Positions 1 to 7,931 of a stretch of 64,000 bases of DNA are shown here, one piece after another. Origin of the DNA: Trichococcus alkaliphilus (GTDB lineage: Bacteria; Bacillota; Bacilli; Lactobacillales; Aerococcaceae); assembly GCF_003008695.1 (NCBI RefSeq), contig NZ_PXZT01000004.1, forward strand, positions 62,001 through 126,000. Reading direction: 5' to 3'. Position 1 is the first letter of the stretch; every line of letters starts with the position of its first letter. A program made the position numbers and the translations under genes. Below the pieces are notes generated by a model. It was not told the DNA's origin. It searched no databases and was given only the letters and a program-made list of their open reading frames with translations.

Positions 1-1
1 A

Positions 2-148
2 GCTGTGCAACAATACAACAACAAAGTCAAACGGTTCCCGGGATCACTCATGGCAGGGCTTTTCGGATTTGATGAAAAATCTTATTTTGAAGCGGTCAGC
101 GGCGCTGAAACTGCTCCAAGTGTAGACTTGAATACAGACGATGAATAA
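2..148 (+). CDS. lemA: LemA family protein, C-terminal fragment
   Basis: Only the last 48 codons lie in the window; the gene begins upstream. The frame reads VQQYNNKVKRFPGS, then GLFGFDEKSYFEA and GAETAPSVDL before TAA. This matches the conserved end of LemA proteins (a helical protein with an N-terminal membrane anchor whose C-terminus has a YN..V..FP motif and a GFxxxxYFEA..GAETAP stretch). It sits directly upstream of a TPM-domain gene, and lemA-TPM pairs are common in Firmicutes. The cellular role of LemA is not settled. The identification rests on the tail only but the motif is distinctive. Confidence 0.85.
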   Translation, partial: AVQQYNNKVKRFPGSLMAGLFGFDEKSYFEAVSGAETAPSVDLNTDDE

Positions 149-167
149 TTGAGGGGCTGATGATGCA

Positions 168-1019
168 TTGTTTCAAATGAGGAAAAAGGCGCGATGGCAA
201 TTGCTTGTGGTTTTGGGGCTGTTCTTCTTTTCGATGGCGTTCGCGCCTTCCAAACATGCGCAAGCCTTGCCTGATCCGACAACCGAATTTTATGTCTATG
301 ATCCAAGCGGCACGCTCTCCGAAGAAACGAAATCATTCATCCTGAGCGTGAATGAGCAATACGAATTGACGGAGGAAAAACCCCAAGTTGTCGTGGCGGT
401 GGTCGATTCGCTGCAGGGTGAGACAATCGAGGAATATTCTGTCGACCTGTTCGAAAAGTGGAAAATTGGCCAGGCTGATGCCGATAACGGTGTGCTGATT
501 TTGTTGGCGCTGGAAGAAAGGGAAATCCGCTTCGAAATCGGATACGGTCTGGAAGGTGCCCTAACGGACAGCAGGACCGGCAGAATTCTGGACAATCATC
601 TGGATTATCTTTCGGCCAATGATTTCGATGGAGGTCTGAAAGAAATTTTTACAGAAGCGGCGGTTGTCGTCAATCAGGAATACCAATATGATGACGAAGT
701 GATTTTCTCAGGCTATCCTGTCGATACAACGCAATACTCTGAAGGCGATTCATCGTTTTTCGCGTCAATCGTCCAATTCCTGTTCATCCTTTTGGTGTTG
801 TCCTTCTTTTTTGGCGGCAGAGGAAGAGGCGGACGCGGTGGACGGGGTGGCGGAATGAATCCGTTGTGGTGGTTGCTTCTTAGCGGAGGCGGAGGCGGTT
901 ACCGCGGCAACAATCATCGTGGAGGATATGGCGGTGGCGGTTTCGGTGGCTTTGGCGGAGGCGGAGGCTTCGGAGGCGGAGGTTCTTCCGGAGGCGGCGG
1001 ATCCAGCAGAGGGTTCTGA
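168..1019 (+). CDS. TPM domain membrane protein with glycine-rich tail (YgcG family)
   Basis: A 283-residue protein with an N-terminal hydrophobic signal segment (about residues 10-30), a TPM domain (about 37-170, including FYVYDPSGTLSEE and a DNGVLILLALEEREIRFEIGYG-type core), a transmembrane helix near 200-215 and a C-terminal tail made almost only of Gly, Arg and Ser. TPM domain proteins of this type are exported or membrane-anchored and often paired with LemA, as here; the function is not firmly known (the domain was first called a phosphatase). The start is a TTG 11 nt after GAGGGG at 151-156. An ATG at 177 is also in frame but is poorly spaced from that site. The gene ends in a terminator shared with the convergent ppsR. 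Confidence 0.85.
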   Translation: MFQMRKKARWQLLVVLGLFFFSMAFAPSKHAQALPDPTTEFYVYDPSGTLSEETKSFILSVNEQYELTEEKPQVVVAVVDSLQGETIEEYSVDLFEKWKIGQADADNGVLILLALEEREIRFEIGYGLEGALTDSRTGRILDNHLDYLSANDFDGGLKEIFTEAAVVVNQEYQYDDEVIFSGYPVDTTQYSEGDSSFFASIVQFLFILLVLSFFFGGRGRGGRGGRGGGMNPLWWLLLSGGGGGYRGNNHRGGYGGGGFGGFGGGGGFGGGGSSGGGGSSRGF

Positions 1020-1055
1020 CGCACCTGTTGCAGCAATGGATATAAAAATAAAAAA

Positions 1056-1092
1056 GGAGAGGACCCGAAATTTTATCCGGGTCCTCTTCTTT
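1056..1092. terminator. Bidirectional terminator between the TPM gene and ppsR
   Basis: A 10-bp perfect stem (AGAGGACCCG at 1058-1067 with CGGGTCCTCT at 1078-1087) is flanked by an A-rich run on the left and a pyrimidine-rich, T-containing run on the right. It can therefore serve both converging genes. Confidence 0.85.
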
Positions 1093-1097
1093 CGATT

Positions 1098-1934
1098 TCA
1101 GGGAATGATGGTTGTGTCTGAGATTTCAATGCTGCTCATGATGATGGCGGCTGTTTCTTCTATAGAACGTTTGGATACATTGATGACGATGCAACCCAAT
1201 TTGTTGTACAATTCATAGGCGTATTCCAGCTCAGCCCGGATGCGGTCCATGTCCGAATAAATGGTTTCAGGCGATAATCCGTAGGCGATCATCCGCTCCT
1301 TGCGGAAATTATTCAATACCTCAGCATCATTGGTCAATCCGACGATTTTTTTCGGATCCACTTGCCAAATTTCGTCAGGCACTGAGGCTTCCGGCATAAT
1401 CGGCAGGTTCGCCACTTTGATGGTCTTGTTCGCCAAAAACATGGATAGCGGTGTCTTTGAAGTGCGGGAAACGCCCAGCAGGACCAAATCGGCATCCAAG
1501 AAACCCTTTGGATCTTTCCCGTCATCGTACTTGACTGCGAACTCGATGGCGCTGATCCGGTTGAAGTATTCATCATCCAAACGATGCAGGGCGCCTGCTC
1601 TCCGGATGGGCTGCTGCCCGGTCTTTCCGGTGATATCACTGACCAGTGCTTTCAATATATTATAGCAAGGCAAGTCCTCCGCAGCGCAGAAACTGTCAGT
1701 GTATTCACTCAAATCCTCGACGACCAAAGTATGGATAACAAATGCTTTCAGTTCTTTGGCCTCTACCAATACAGGCTCCAAATCTTGCATTTTTCTGATG
1801 AACGGATAATGATACATATGAGCAGTAATCGATGGGAATTGTGCCAATACGGCCTGGAGAACTTTTCTGGCGGTGTCTCCTACCGAATCGGATATGATGA
1901 CAAAATGCAGGTCATGTGGCTCTTGCTGTTCCAT
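1098..1934 (-). CDS. ppsR: Pyruvate, phosphate dikinase regulatory protein (kinase/phosphorylase, DUF299)
   Basis: A 278-residue cytosolic protein of the DUF299 family, which switches pyruvate phosphate dikinase or PEP synthase off by ADP-dependent phosphorylation of a threonine and back on by Pi-dependent dephosphorylation. Visible hallmarks are the N-terminal FVIISDSVGDTA segment and the P-loop-like GVSRTSKTPLSMFLA segment near residue 153. The length fits the family (about 270). It is the counterpart of B. subtilis yqfL, which also lies near the rpsU-phoH-glyQS region. It is transcribed away from zur, with about 90 bp between the two starts. The target enzyme gene is not in the window, so whether PPDK or PEP synthase is the substrate is unknown. 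Confidence 0.9.
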   Translation of the reverse strand: MEQQEPHDLHFVIISDSVGDTARKVLQAVLAQFPSITAHMYHYPFIRKMQDLEPVLVEAKELKAFVIHTLVVEDLSEYTDSFCAAEDLPCYNILKALVSDITGKTGQQPIRRAGALHRLDDEYFNRISAIEFAVKYDDGKDPKGFLDADLVLLGVSRTSKTPLSMFLANKTIKVANLPIMPEASVPDEIWQVDPKKIVGLTNDAEVLNNFRKERMIAYGLSPETIYSDMDRIRAELEYAYELYNKLGCIVINVSKRSIEETAAIIMSSIEISDTTIIP

Positions 1935-2026
1935 ATAATCTCGTCCTTTCTGAATCTTAATGATTGCAATCTCACTAATAATATACTATAGTCAATTTGA
2001 AATTGATAGAGTCGGGAGGGAAAATG

Positions 2027-2458
2027 ATGCCGGTAGATACCGTAACCATTGCACTGCAGCAATTAAAGAAACAAGGTTATAAATATACCCAAAAAAGAGA
2101 AGATATCATTACGGTTTTTGTGGAAGCTAACCGCTATCTGTCTGCAAAATCAGTTCTACATGCGTTACAGGATGAATATCCGACACTCAGCTATGACACG
2201 ATATACCGCAACCTGTACACTTTTGTGGAAGTTGGGATCTTGGAAGAGACAGAATTGAACAACGAAAAACTGTTCCGGATCACTTGTTTGCATGAAGGGC
2301 ACCATCATCATCACTTCATTTGTCAACAATGTGGGATGACGATTGCTTTGCAGATGTGTCCGATGGATTTCTTTGAGCAACAGTTGGAGGGATGCCAAAT
2401 TTCGTCCCATCGCTTCGAAATCTTTGGTGTTTGCAAAAATTGTTTGGCGCATGCATAG
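2027..2458 (+). CDS. zur: Zinc uptake regulator Zur (Fur family)
   Basis: A 143-residue Fur-family repressor. It has the winged-helix part (LKKQGYKYTQKREDI, then LSYDTIYRNL for the recognition helix), the His-rich hinge HEGHHHHHFIC and two CxxC pairs (CQQC and CKNC) for structural zinc. The GYKYT.KRED start, the run of histidines and the CPMD segment agree closely with B. subtilis Zur rather than Fur or PerR, so zinc-dependent repression of zinc import genes is the likely role. GGGAGGG at 2014-2020 sets the start at ATG 2027 or the adjacent ATG 2024; an upstream TTG at 1997 lacks such a site. The gene is divergent from ppsR. Confidence 0.85.
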   Translation: MPVDTVTIALQQLKKQGYKYTQKREDIITVFVEANRYLSAKSVLHALQDEYPTLSYDTIYRNLYTFVEVGILEETELNNEKLFRITCLHEGHHHHHFICQQCGMTIALQMCPMDFFEQQLEGCQISSHRFEIFGVCKNCLAHA

Positions 2459-2531
2459 CGATGCGTAACGGCAGACAGACCGATGCTTTAGCCCAGTTTG
2501 ATCATTCACTTTTTTGTTTTGCAATAAAACG

Positions 2532-2559
2532 TTGCAATTGCTTTCTCCTATGATATAAT
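2532..2559 (+). promoter_or_regulatory. Promoter of rpsU
   Basis: TTGCAA (2532-2537), a 16-bp spacer and TATAAT (2554-2559) form a near-consensus vegetative promoter about 80 bp before the rpsU start. Confidence 0.75.
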
Positions 2560-2641
2560 ATCAAAAGAACAATTTCATTTTGATTTCTTATAATTTCAAA
2601 AGGAAACGTTACTTTTAACGCTCGGAGGGAGGGAATATTTA

Positions 2642-2815
2642 ATGTCAAAAACAGTTGTTCGTAAAAACGAATCTCTTGATGATGCTCTTCGTCGCTTTAA
2701 ACGTACTGTTTCAAAAACTGGAACTCTACAAGACGCTCGTAAACATGAATTTTATGAAAAGCCAAGTGTGAGACGCAAGAAAAAATCTGAAGCTGCCAGA
2801 AAACGTAAATTCTAA
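2642..2815 (+). CDS. rpsU: 30S ribosomal protein S21
   Basis: A 57-residue, very basic protein beginning [19 protein letters not shown] and ending EAARKRKF, the standard bacterial S21 sequence. S21 binds the small-subunit platform near the 3' end of 16S rRNA and helps initiation. The start ATG follows a CGGAGGGAGGG ribosome site by a few bases. The gene has its own strong promoter and its own terminator and is therefore monocistronic; yqeY, which often follows rpsU in Firmicutes, is not here. Confidence 0.97.
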   Translation: MSKTVVRKNESLDDALRRFKRTVSKTGTLQDARKHEFYEKPSVRRKKKSEAARKRKF

Positions 2816-2862
2816 CAGCCAGATGCTTGCTTTCTAAAATTCTTAGAGACTAATCGATAAAG

Positions 2863-2897
2863 AATGGGATGATCTCCGTATCATTCCATTTTTTTGT
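2863..2897 (+). terminator. Terminator of rpsU
   Basis: An 11-bp stem (AATGGGATGAT with ATCATTCCATT, one G-T pair) with a 6-nt loop, followed directly by seven T residues. Confidence 0.85.
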
Positions 2898-3018
2898 CGT
2901 CCAGAAAAAGCGCCTCGAACACAAGTGGGATAAATATTTTCATAAGCCATGCCGCTTTATGTTATACTATTAGCAATAAGCAGTGAAAAAAATCCCCAAA
3001 AAGAGGAGTGTAGCTTGT

Positions 3019-4005
3019 TTGACCGATAAAGTGAATAAAACAGAGAAAATTGAAGTGATGGACGCATCCGTTTTGCCTCAATTATTTGGATCGCAGGACA
3101 AGCATCTGAAGATGCTGGAAGATGCTTTGAATGTGACCATTACAAGCCGCGGCATGAAAATCGAAATCAGTGGTGAAGAGTCGGCTGTCGACAAGGCCCG
3201 CTCCCTGTTGAAGCAACTATTGGAATTGTTAGCGCGCGGCATCCCTATTTCACAAACAGATATCGTCACAGCTATAAAAATGTCGGAACGCGGAAGCCTT
3301 GATTTTTTCATCAACCTTTATGAAGAGGAAATCGGCAGGTCATACGCAGGCAAGCCTATCCGGGCGAAGAATTTCGGCCAAAGGCAATATGTGCAGGCCG
3401 TCAAGAAAAAAGATGTCGTATTCGGAATAGGGCCTGCCGGAACCGGGAAAACCTTCTTGGCCGTTGTGATGGCTGTGGAGGCCCTGAAGAACGGAAAAGT
3501 AAAAAAGATCATCCTGACCCGCCCGGCGGTTGAAGCTGGAGAAAACCTCGGCTTCCTTCCCGGAGATCTGAAGGAAAAAGTTGACCCATATCTGCGCCCG
3601 GTCTATGACGCGCTTTATGCGATCTATGGCGTCGAGCACACAACACGCTTGATGGATAGGGGAGTCATCGAAATTGCTCCGCTCGCCTACATGCGCGGAC
3701 GGACGCTGGAAGATGCCTTCATCATCCTTGATGAGGCTCAGAACACGACTGTCGCACAGATGAAGATGTTCCTGACTCGGCTCGGGTTCGGATCAAAAAT
3801 GATCGTCAACGGCGACAAGACCCAGATCGATTTACCGAAAGGCGCCCTTTCAGGATTGATCGATGCCGAGAAGAAACTTCAGGGCATCCCGGATATCTCT
3901 TTTGTCACATTTGATACTTATGATGTCGTGCGCCATCCGGTAGTCGCAAGCATCATCAAAGCATATGATGTCAAAGAGGAAACAAAACACAACATAGAAA
4001 AGTGA
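3019..4005 (+). CDS. phoH: PhoH-like ATPase
   Basis: A 328-residue cytosolic ATPase of the PhoH family, thought to act in RNA metabolism next to the rRNA-processing factor YbeY. An N-terminal KH-like/R3H-type region (about residues 25-95) is followed by the ATPase with Walker A GPAGTGKT, the PAVEAGE and LGFLPGDL segments, and Walker B FIILDEAQNTT. The TTG at 3019 lies about 10 nt after AGAGGAG (3002-3008) and is preferred; an in-frame GTG further upstream (2983) precedes that ribosome site, and a GTG at 3031 is a second possibility. The stop codon overlaps the GTG start of ybeY, so the genes are probably translationally coupled. Confidence 0.92.
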   Translation: MTDKVNKTEKIEVMDASVLPQLFGSQDKHLKMLEDALNVTITSRGMKIEISGEESAVDKARSLLKQLLELLARGIPISQTDIVTAIKMSERGSLDFFINLYEEEIGRSYAGKPIRAKNFGQRQYVQAVKKKDVVFGIGPAGTGKTFLAVVMAVEALKNGKVKKIILTRPAVEAGENLGFLPGDLKEKVDPYLRPVYDALYAIYGVEHTTRLMDRGVIEIAPLAYMRGRTLEDAFIILDEAQNTTVAQMKMFLTRLGFGSKMIVNGDKTQIDLPKGALSGLIDAEKKLQGIPDISFVTFDTYDVVRHPVVASIIKAYDVKEETKHNIEK

Positions 4006-4496
4006 GCGATTATATGGAAATAGATATTTTTGATGAAACCGAATCTGTAAAGAATGAGCACACTGAATTGGTTCATTCCTTGATTTCTTTTGCGGGGGAA
4101 TATTTGAAGTTGACGCCCGAAACCGAATTGTCGATCACCTTTGTGGACGATGAGCGCATCCGGGAAATCAATCGTGAATACCGCAACAAAGATCAGGCCA
4201 CCGACGTCATCAGCTTTGCGCTGAACGATGATACCGATGACGACTTTCCAATCAACATGGAAAGCATAACCGGCGCCTTTCCGACAAATATCGGCGATAT
4301 CATCATCTCAACCGATAAGACCGCTGAACAAGCGGAGTCCTATGGCCACAGTTTCGAAAGAGAACTAGGTTTCCTTGCTTTGCATGGTTTCCTGCATTTG
4401 AATGGGTATGATCACATGACGGAAGAAGACGAAAAAGAAATGTTCGGTCTTCAGAAAGAGATACTGGATGCTTATGGACTTAAAAGAGACGAGTAG
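4002..4496 (+). CDS. ybeY: Endoribonuclease / rRNA maturation factor YbeY
   Basis: A 164-residue metalloprotein of the YbeY family, needed for 16S rRNA 3'-end maturation and ribosome quality control. The family signature HGFLHLNGYDH, with its three metal-binding histidines, is near the C-terminus, and the upstream core includes NREYRNKDQATDVISFAL. The GTG start overlaps the phoH stop by four bases; ATG 4014 is an alternative that begins almost where B. subtilis YbeY does. The 3' end overlaps the start of dgkA by 29 bases. Position between phoH and era is standard for Firmicutes. Confidence 0.95.
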   Translation: MSDYMEIDIFDETESVKNEHTELVHSLISFAGEYLKLTPETELSITFVDDERIREINREYRNKDQATDVISFALNDDTDDDFPINMESITGAFPTNIGDIIISTDKTAEQAESYGHSFERELGFLALHGFLHLNGYDHMTEEDEKEMFGLQKEILDAYGLKRDE

Positions 4497-4893
4497 TGAA
4501 AAAATGAGGAAAATCGGGAAGAATCCAAACTTTTTTGCTTCAGTGAAGCACGCTTTGGACGGCATCCGTACTATCCTCGAAGAAGAAAAAAACATGCGCA
4601 GTCATGCCTTGTTTGGCTTGATACCGCTCCTGCTGGCATGGTTCTTTGAATCAAGCACAATGGAGTGGATCGTGATCATCTTCTGCATATTTTTGGTAAT
4701 CATCATGGAGTTTTTGAATACGATATTTGAAAATGTAGTCGATTTGGTGACCGATTACGAATATCATCCCCTGGCAAAGAAAGCAAAAGACATTGCTGCC
4801 GGAGCGGTCTTGGTGACGGTGTTCTTTACCATCCTAATCGCGGCCATCATTTTTTTGCCGAAGTTTTTGGAATTATATTATAAGTTAATTTGA
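4468..4893 (+). CDS. dgkA: Diacylglycerol/undecaprenol kinase
   Basis: A 141-residue integral membrane kinase. The conserved catalytic segment [13 protein letters not shown] is present, with an [13 protein letters not shown] segment after it, and there are three predicted membrane helices. In Gram-positive bacteria these enzymes phosphorylate undecaprenol to feed the lipid carrier pool for cell wall synthesis. ATG 4468 follows AAAGAG at 4455-4460. ATG 4474 and ATG 4504 (MRKIGKN) are alternatives, and 4504 would give a length nearer the usual 120-130. The cdd gene often found between dgkA and era elsewhere is absent; era starts 10 bases downstream. Confidence 0.92.
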   Translation: MLMDLKETSSEKMRKIGKNPNFFASVKHALDGIRTILEEEKNMRSHALFGLIPLLLAWFFESSTMEWIVIIFCIFLVIIMEFLNTIFENVVDLVTDYEYHPLAKKAKDIAAGAVLVTVFFTILIAAIIFLPKFLELYYKLI

Positions 4894-4903
4894 GGAGTTT
4901 TGT

Positions 4904-5815
4904 ATGAATAAAAAAGAAGGTTTCAAATCAGGATTCGTCTCCATCATCGGGAGGCCTAACGTAGGGAAATCGACACTTTTGAACCGCATCGTCGGTCAAA
5001 AGGTCGCCATCATGAGTGATGTCCCGCAAACAACCCGCAACAAGATCCAAGGTGTAGTCACTTCGGATGATTCCCAGATCGTCTTCATCGATACGCCCGG
5101 AATCCACAAACCGCAGACGCGCTTGAACGATTTTATGCTCAAGAGTGCTTACAGCACGTTCAATGAAGTGGATTTGGTTCTGTTCATGGTGAATGCTGCA
5201 GAAAAAAGAGGAGCGGGCGACAATTTCATTCTTGAGAAACTCAAGAACCTGCGTACTCCGAAATTTTTGATCATCAACAAAATCGATCAGGTCAAGCCGG
5301 AAGAATTACTGAAAATCATCATGGACTATACTTCAGACAATGAGTTCAATGAAGTGGTTCCGATTTCTGCCATCCAAGGGAACAATGTCGATGAGATGAT
5401 GGCCACCATCAAAAAATACATGCCGGAAGGGCCACAATTCTATCCGGACGATCAAATCACGGATCACCCGGAATACTTCGTCGTGTCCGAGTTCATCCGC
5501 GAAAAGATCCTTCAGTTGACCAAAGAAGAAGTGCCGCATTCCGTGGCAGTCGTTGTGGAATCGATGCTGCGCAACGAGGACGATAAAGTCCACGTCCATG
5601 CGACCATCATCGTCGATCGAGCCAGTCAAAAAGGCATCATCATCGGCAAGGGCGGGAAAATGCTGAAAGAAATCGGTGTCCGGGCACGTAGGGATATCGA
5701 AGCGATGCTTGGTGATAAAATTTACCTCGAACTTTGGGTGAAGGTCCAAAAAGATTGGCGCGACAAGCAGAGTTATCTGCAGGACTACGGGTATCGCCAA
5801 AAAGATTACGATTGA
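4904..5815 (+). CDS. era: GTPase Era
   Basis: A 303-residue GTPase that binds 16S rRNA near its 3' end during small-subunit assembly. G1 is GRPNVGKS (16-23), G3 is DTPG (about 63-66), G4 is NKID (about 125-128), and a C-terminal KH domain contains [15 protein letters not shown]. Length is typical. It follows dgkA by 10 bases and is followed by a possible weak terminator before recO. Confidence 0.97.
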   Translation: MNKKEGFKSGFVSIIGRPNVGKSTLLNRIVGQKVAIMSDVPQTTRNKIQGVVTSDDSQIVFIDTPGIHKPQTRLNDFMLKSAYSTFNEVDLVLFMVNAAEKRGAGDNFILEKLKNLRTPKFLIINKIDQVKPEELLKIIMDYTSDNEFNEVVPISAIQGNNVDEMMATIKKYMPEGPQFYPDDQITDHPEYFVVSEFIREKILQLTKEEVPHSVAVVVESMLRNEDDKVHVHATIIVDRASQKGIIIGKGGKMLKEIGVRARRDIEAMLGDKIYLELWVKVQKDWRDKQSYLQDYGYRQKDYD

Positions 5816-5853
5816 TCAGCTAATGCTCAATTGATATATGAATAGCAATCAGT

Positions 5854-5891
5854 AAGAGTTTGGGAGGCTGCCTTCCGGACTCTTCTCTTTT
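5854..5891 (+). terminator. Possible weak terminator or attenuator between era and recO
   Basis: AAGAGT (5854-5859) pairs with ACTCTT (5879-5884), and the arms can continue inward with several G-T pairs to a 3-nt loop. A CTCTTTT tract follows. The stem is imperfect, so partial read-through into recO is plausible. Confidence 0.4.
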
Positions 5892-5905
5892 CGAAAGGGT
5901 GCGAC

Positions 5906-6745
5906 ATGGAGACATATCAGGAATTTGATGGCATCGTCCTATCGATCCGGAAACACAGGGAAAAGGATGCTTTGGTAAAAATATTTACGCGTGATCATGG
6001 AAAACGGATGTTTTTTGTGAAGAACATCAAAAATCCGAACCATTCCTTGAAAGCTGCGCTCCTGCCATTCACGAAAGCGACTTATCTGGGCCGCATCAAG
6101 GATGACGGCCTCAGCTTCCTGCAGGACAGCCGCGAAATCATCCACTTTTCCAAAATGCAGACGGACATCCATCTGAACGCCTACGCGACTTATTTGAACA
6201 ACCTGGCTGATGCGGCCATCAACGATGCCATCAAGGCAGCCGACCTCTACGATCTGTTGGAGGAATCCTTGGTCGCCATGCAGAACGGGATGGATGCGGA
6301 AATCGTAGTGAACATTTTCGAAATGCGGGTGCTGAAATATTTTGGTGCAGCGCCGCAATTGCAGGAATGTGTCATCTGTCACAGCAAGCAGGAACCTTTC
6401 GATTTTTCGGTCAAATATTCCGGGGCCCTGTGTCAGAAGCATTATGGGGAAGACCCAAGGAGATCGCATGCAAGCCCTGCAGCTGTCCATTTTGCCCGGA
6501 TTTTCCAATTGGTCACGCCGAAGCAAGTCGGGAACATCCAAATCAAGGCCGAGACGAAACAGGCACTCAGAGCCTTCATCGACGAATTATATGAAGAATA
6601 TGTCGGGATCCGCCTGAAAAGCAAGAGCTTCATCGATCAGATGTACGCTTGGGAGACAAAGGTTGAGATTCCATTCCGTTCCGCTTCCGAACCGGAGCCA
6701 AACAAGCCGAGCGAAAGCGGACAGTCCGATCCAAGTAGTTCTTGA
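5906..6745 (+). CDS. recO: DNA repair protein RecO
   Basis: A 279-residue recombination mediator that loads RecA on SSB-coated DNA with RecR. It has an N-terminal OB fold (EFDGIVLSIRKHREKDALVKIFTRDHG), a helical middle and a zinc-type cysteine cluster (CVICHS with a later GALCQKHY). The last 25 residues are a low-complexity Pro/Ser/Glu tail. The stop codon lies inside the -35 hexamer of the downstream glyQS promoter. Confidence 0.95.
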   Translation: METYQEFDGIVLSIRKHREKDALVKIFTRDHGKRMFFVKNIKNPNHSLKAALLPFTKATYLGRIKDDGLSFLQDSREIIHFSKMQTDIHLNAYATYLNNLADAAINDAIKAADLYDLLEESLVAMQNGMDAEIVVNIFEMRVLKYFGAAPQLQECVICHSKQEPFDFSVKYSGALCQKHYGEDPRRSHASPAAVHFARIFQLVTPKQVGNIQIKAETKQALRAFIDELYEEYVGIRLKSKSFIDQMYAWETKVEIPFRSASEPEPNKPSESGQSDPSSS

Positions 6746-6770
6746 CATTCTGCGGGAACAAGGCTACTAT
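6742..6770 (+). promoter_or_regulatory. Promoter of glyQS, overlapping the recO stop codon
   Basis: TTGACA (6742-6747), a 17-bp spacer and TACTAT (6765-6770). The -35 hexamer is perfect and contains the recO stop codon TGA (6743-6745). Transcription would begin near 6777, at the 5' edge of the T-box leader. Confidence 0.75.
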
Positions 6771-6776
6771 TGAGAA

Positions 6777-6985
6777 GAACTAAATACTGGACGTTGAAGA
6801 TAAAAGTACCTCTGGTCAGTACCGAAAAGCGAATTTGGGATAGTGTGAGCCAAAGCGGGAGACTATTGCGGAAAGGCGTATCCGAGTCCTGTAACGAAGT
6901 GCCGGCAATTGCCGGAATTAGGGTGGAACCGCGAAAATATTCGTCCCTATGTTTCAAGGAGACTTGATGCATAGGGACTTTTTTT
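6777..6985 (+). promoter_or_regulatory. T-box riboswitch (glycine) controlling glyQS
   Basis: The leader contains the invariant T-box antiterminator sequence AGGGTGGAACCGCG (6920-6933), followed by a terminator: GTCCCTATG (6943-6951) pairs with CATAGGGAC (6970-6978) before seven T residues. A GGGATAGTGTGAGCC segment upstream resembles the conserved region found in other T-box leaders. Uncharged tRNA-Gly would stabilise the antiterminator and allow glyQS transcription. I could not assign the specifier codon by eye, so the glycine specificity comes from the downstream genes. Confidence 0.92.
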
Positions 6986-7012
6986 ATGTATTATTTCAAG
7001 TGGAGGAGATTT

Positions 7013-7927
7013 ATGATGGAAAACAAATTAACTGTGCAAAAAATGATTCAAGCGCTACAAAATTTTTGGGCAGATCAAGGCTGCCTTTTGATGCAGTCCT
7101 ATGATACTGAAAAAGGTGCCGGAACAATGAGCCCGTACACTTTCTTGCGCGCAATCGGCCCAGAACCATGGAACGCCGCATACGTGGAGCCTTCGCGTCG
7201 TCCTGCTGACGGCCGTTACGGTGAAAATCCCAACCGTCTGTACCAACATCACCAATTCCAGGTGGTCATGAAGCCATCACCGGACAATATCCAGGAACTA
7301 TATCTGGAAAGCCTGAAAGTATTGGGCATCAATCCGATCGAACATGACATCCGCTTTGTCGAAGACAACTGGGAAAACCCTTCATTGGGTTGCGCAGGCT
7401 TGGGCTGGGAAGTTTGGTTGGACGGGATGGAAGTAACCCAGTTCACCTATTTCCAGCAAGTGGGCGGTTTGGAATGCAGTCCTGTCACAAGCGAAATCAC
7501 CTATGGTTTGGAGCGCTTGGCTTCTTATATCCAGGATGTGAACAGTGTCTACGATCTTGAGTGGACAGAGGGCGTGAAATACGGCGAAATCTTCGGCCAG
7601 CCGGAATATGAACATTCCAAATATTCGTTTGAGGAAAGCAACGTCGATTTGTTGTTCCAACTGTTTGATTCATTTGAGGCGGAAGCGACGAAACAGATCG
7701 AGAATGGTCTCGTGCATCCGGCTTATGACTATGTCCTGAAGAGTTCGCATGCCTTTAACCTTTTGGATGCAAGAGGTGTTATTTCTGCGACTGACCGCGC
7801 GGGGTATCTCGCACGAATCCGCAATATGGCGCGCCAACTGGCGAAAGCTTTTGTCCAAAAGAGAAAAGAACTGGGTTTCCCTTTGCTTTCGGATGATCAA
7901 AAAGAACTTGCCCTGAAGGAGGACTAA
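7013..7927 (+). CDS. glyQ: Glycyl-tRNA synthetase alpha subunit
   Basis: A 304-residue class II catalytic subunit; with GlyS it forms the bacterial alpha2beta2 enzyme charging tRNA-Gly. Conserved stretches include [34 protein letters not shown] and [15 protein letters not shown] at 7002-7008 supports ATG 7013 or the adjacent ATG 7016; an in-frame ATG at 6986 lies in the T-run of the T-box terminator and is not used. It is transcribed from the T-box leader and is followed by glyS after a very short gap. Confidence 0.97.
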   Translation: MMENKLTVQKMIQALQNFWADQGCLLMQSYDTEKGAGTMSPYTFLRAIGPEPWNAAYVEPSRRPADGRYGENPNRLYQHHQFQVVMKPSPDNIQELYLESLKVLGINPIEHDIRFVEDNWENPSLGCAGLGWEVWLDGMEVTQFTYFQQVGGLECSPVTSEITYGLERLASYIQDVNSVYDLEWTEGVKYGEIFGQPEYEHSKYSFEESNVDLLFQLFDSFEAEATKQIENGLVHPAYDYVLKSSHAFNLLDARGVISATDRAGYLARIRNMARQLAKAFVQKRKELGFPLLSDDQKELALKED

Positions 7928-7931
7928 ATTG

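Noticed and set aside
919-1218. Plus-strand frame over the glycine-rich end of the TPM gene and the terminator
   Set aside because: It overlaps the TPM coding tail, crosses a terminator and runs antisense into ppsR; repeat-driven artefact.
1964-1989. Possible zur promoter TTGCAA with TATACT/TACTAT
   Set aside because: Spacing of 12-14 bp is too short for a normal promoter, and no Zur box is evident.
5939-6541. Minus-strand open frame of 200 codons inside recO
   Set aside because: Antisense to recO and without recognisable sequence features.
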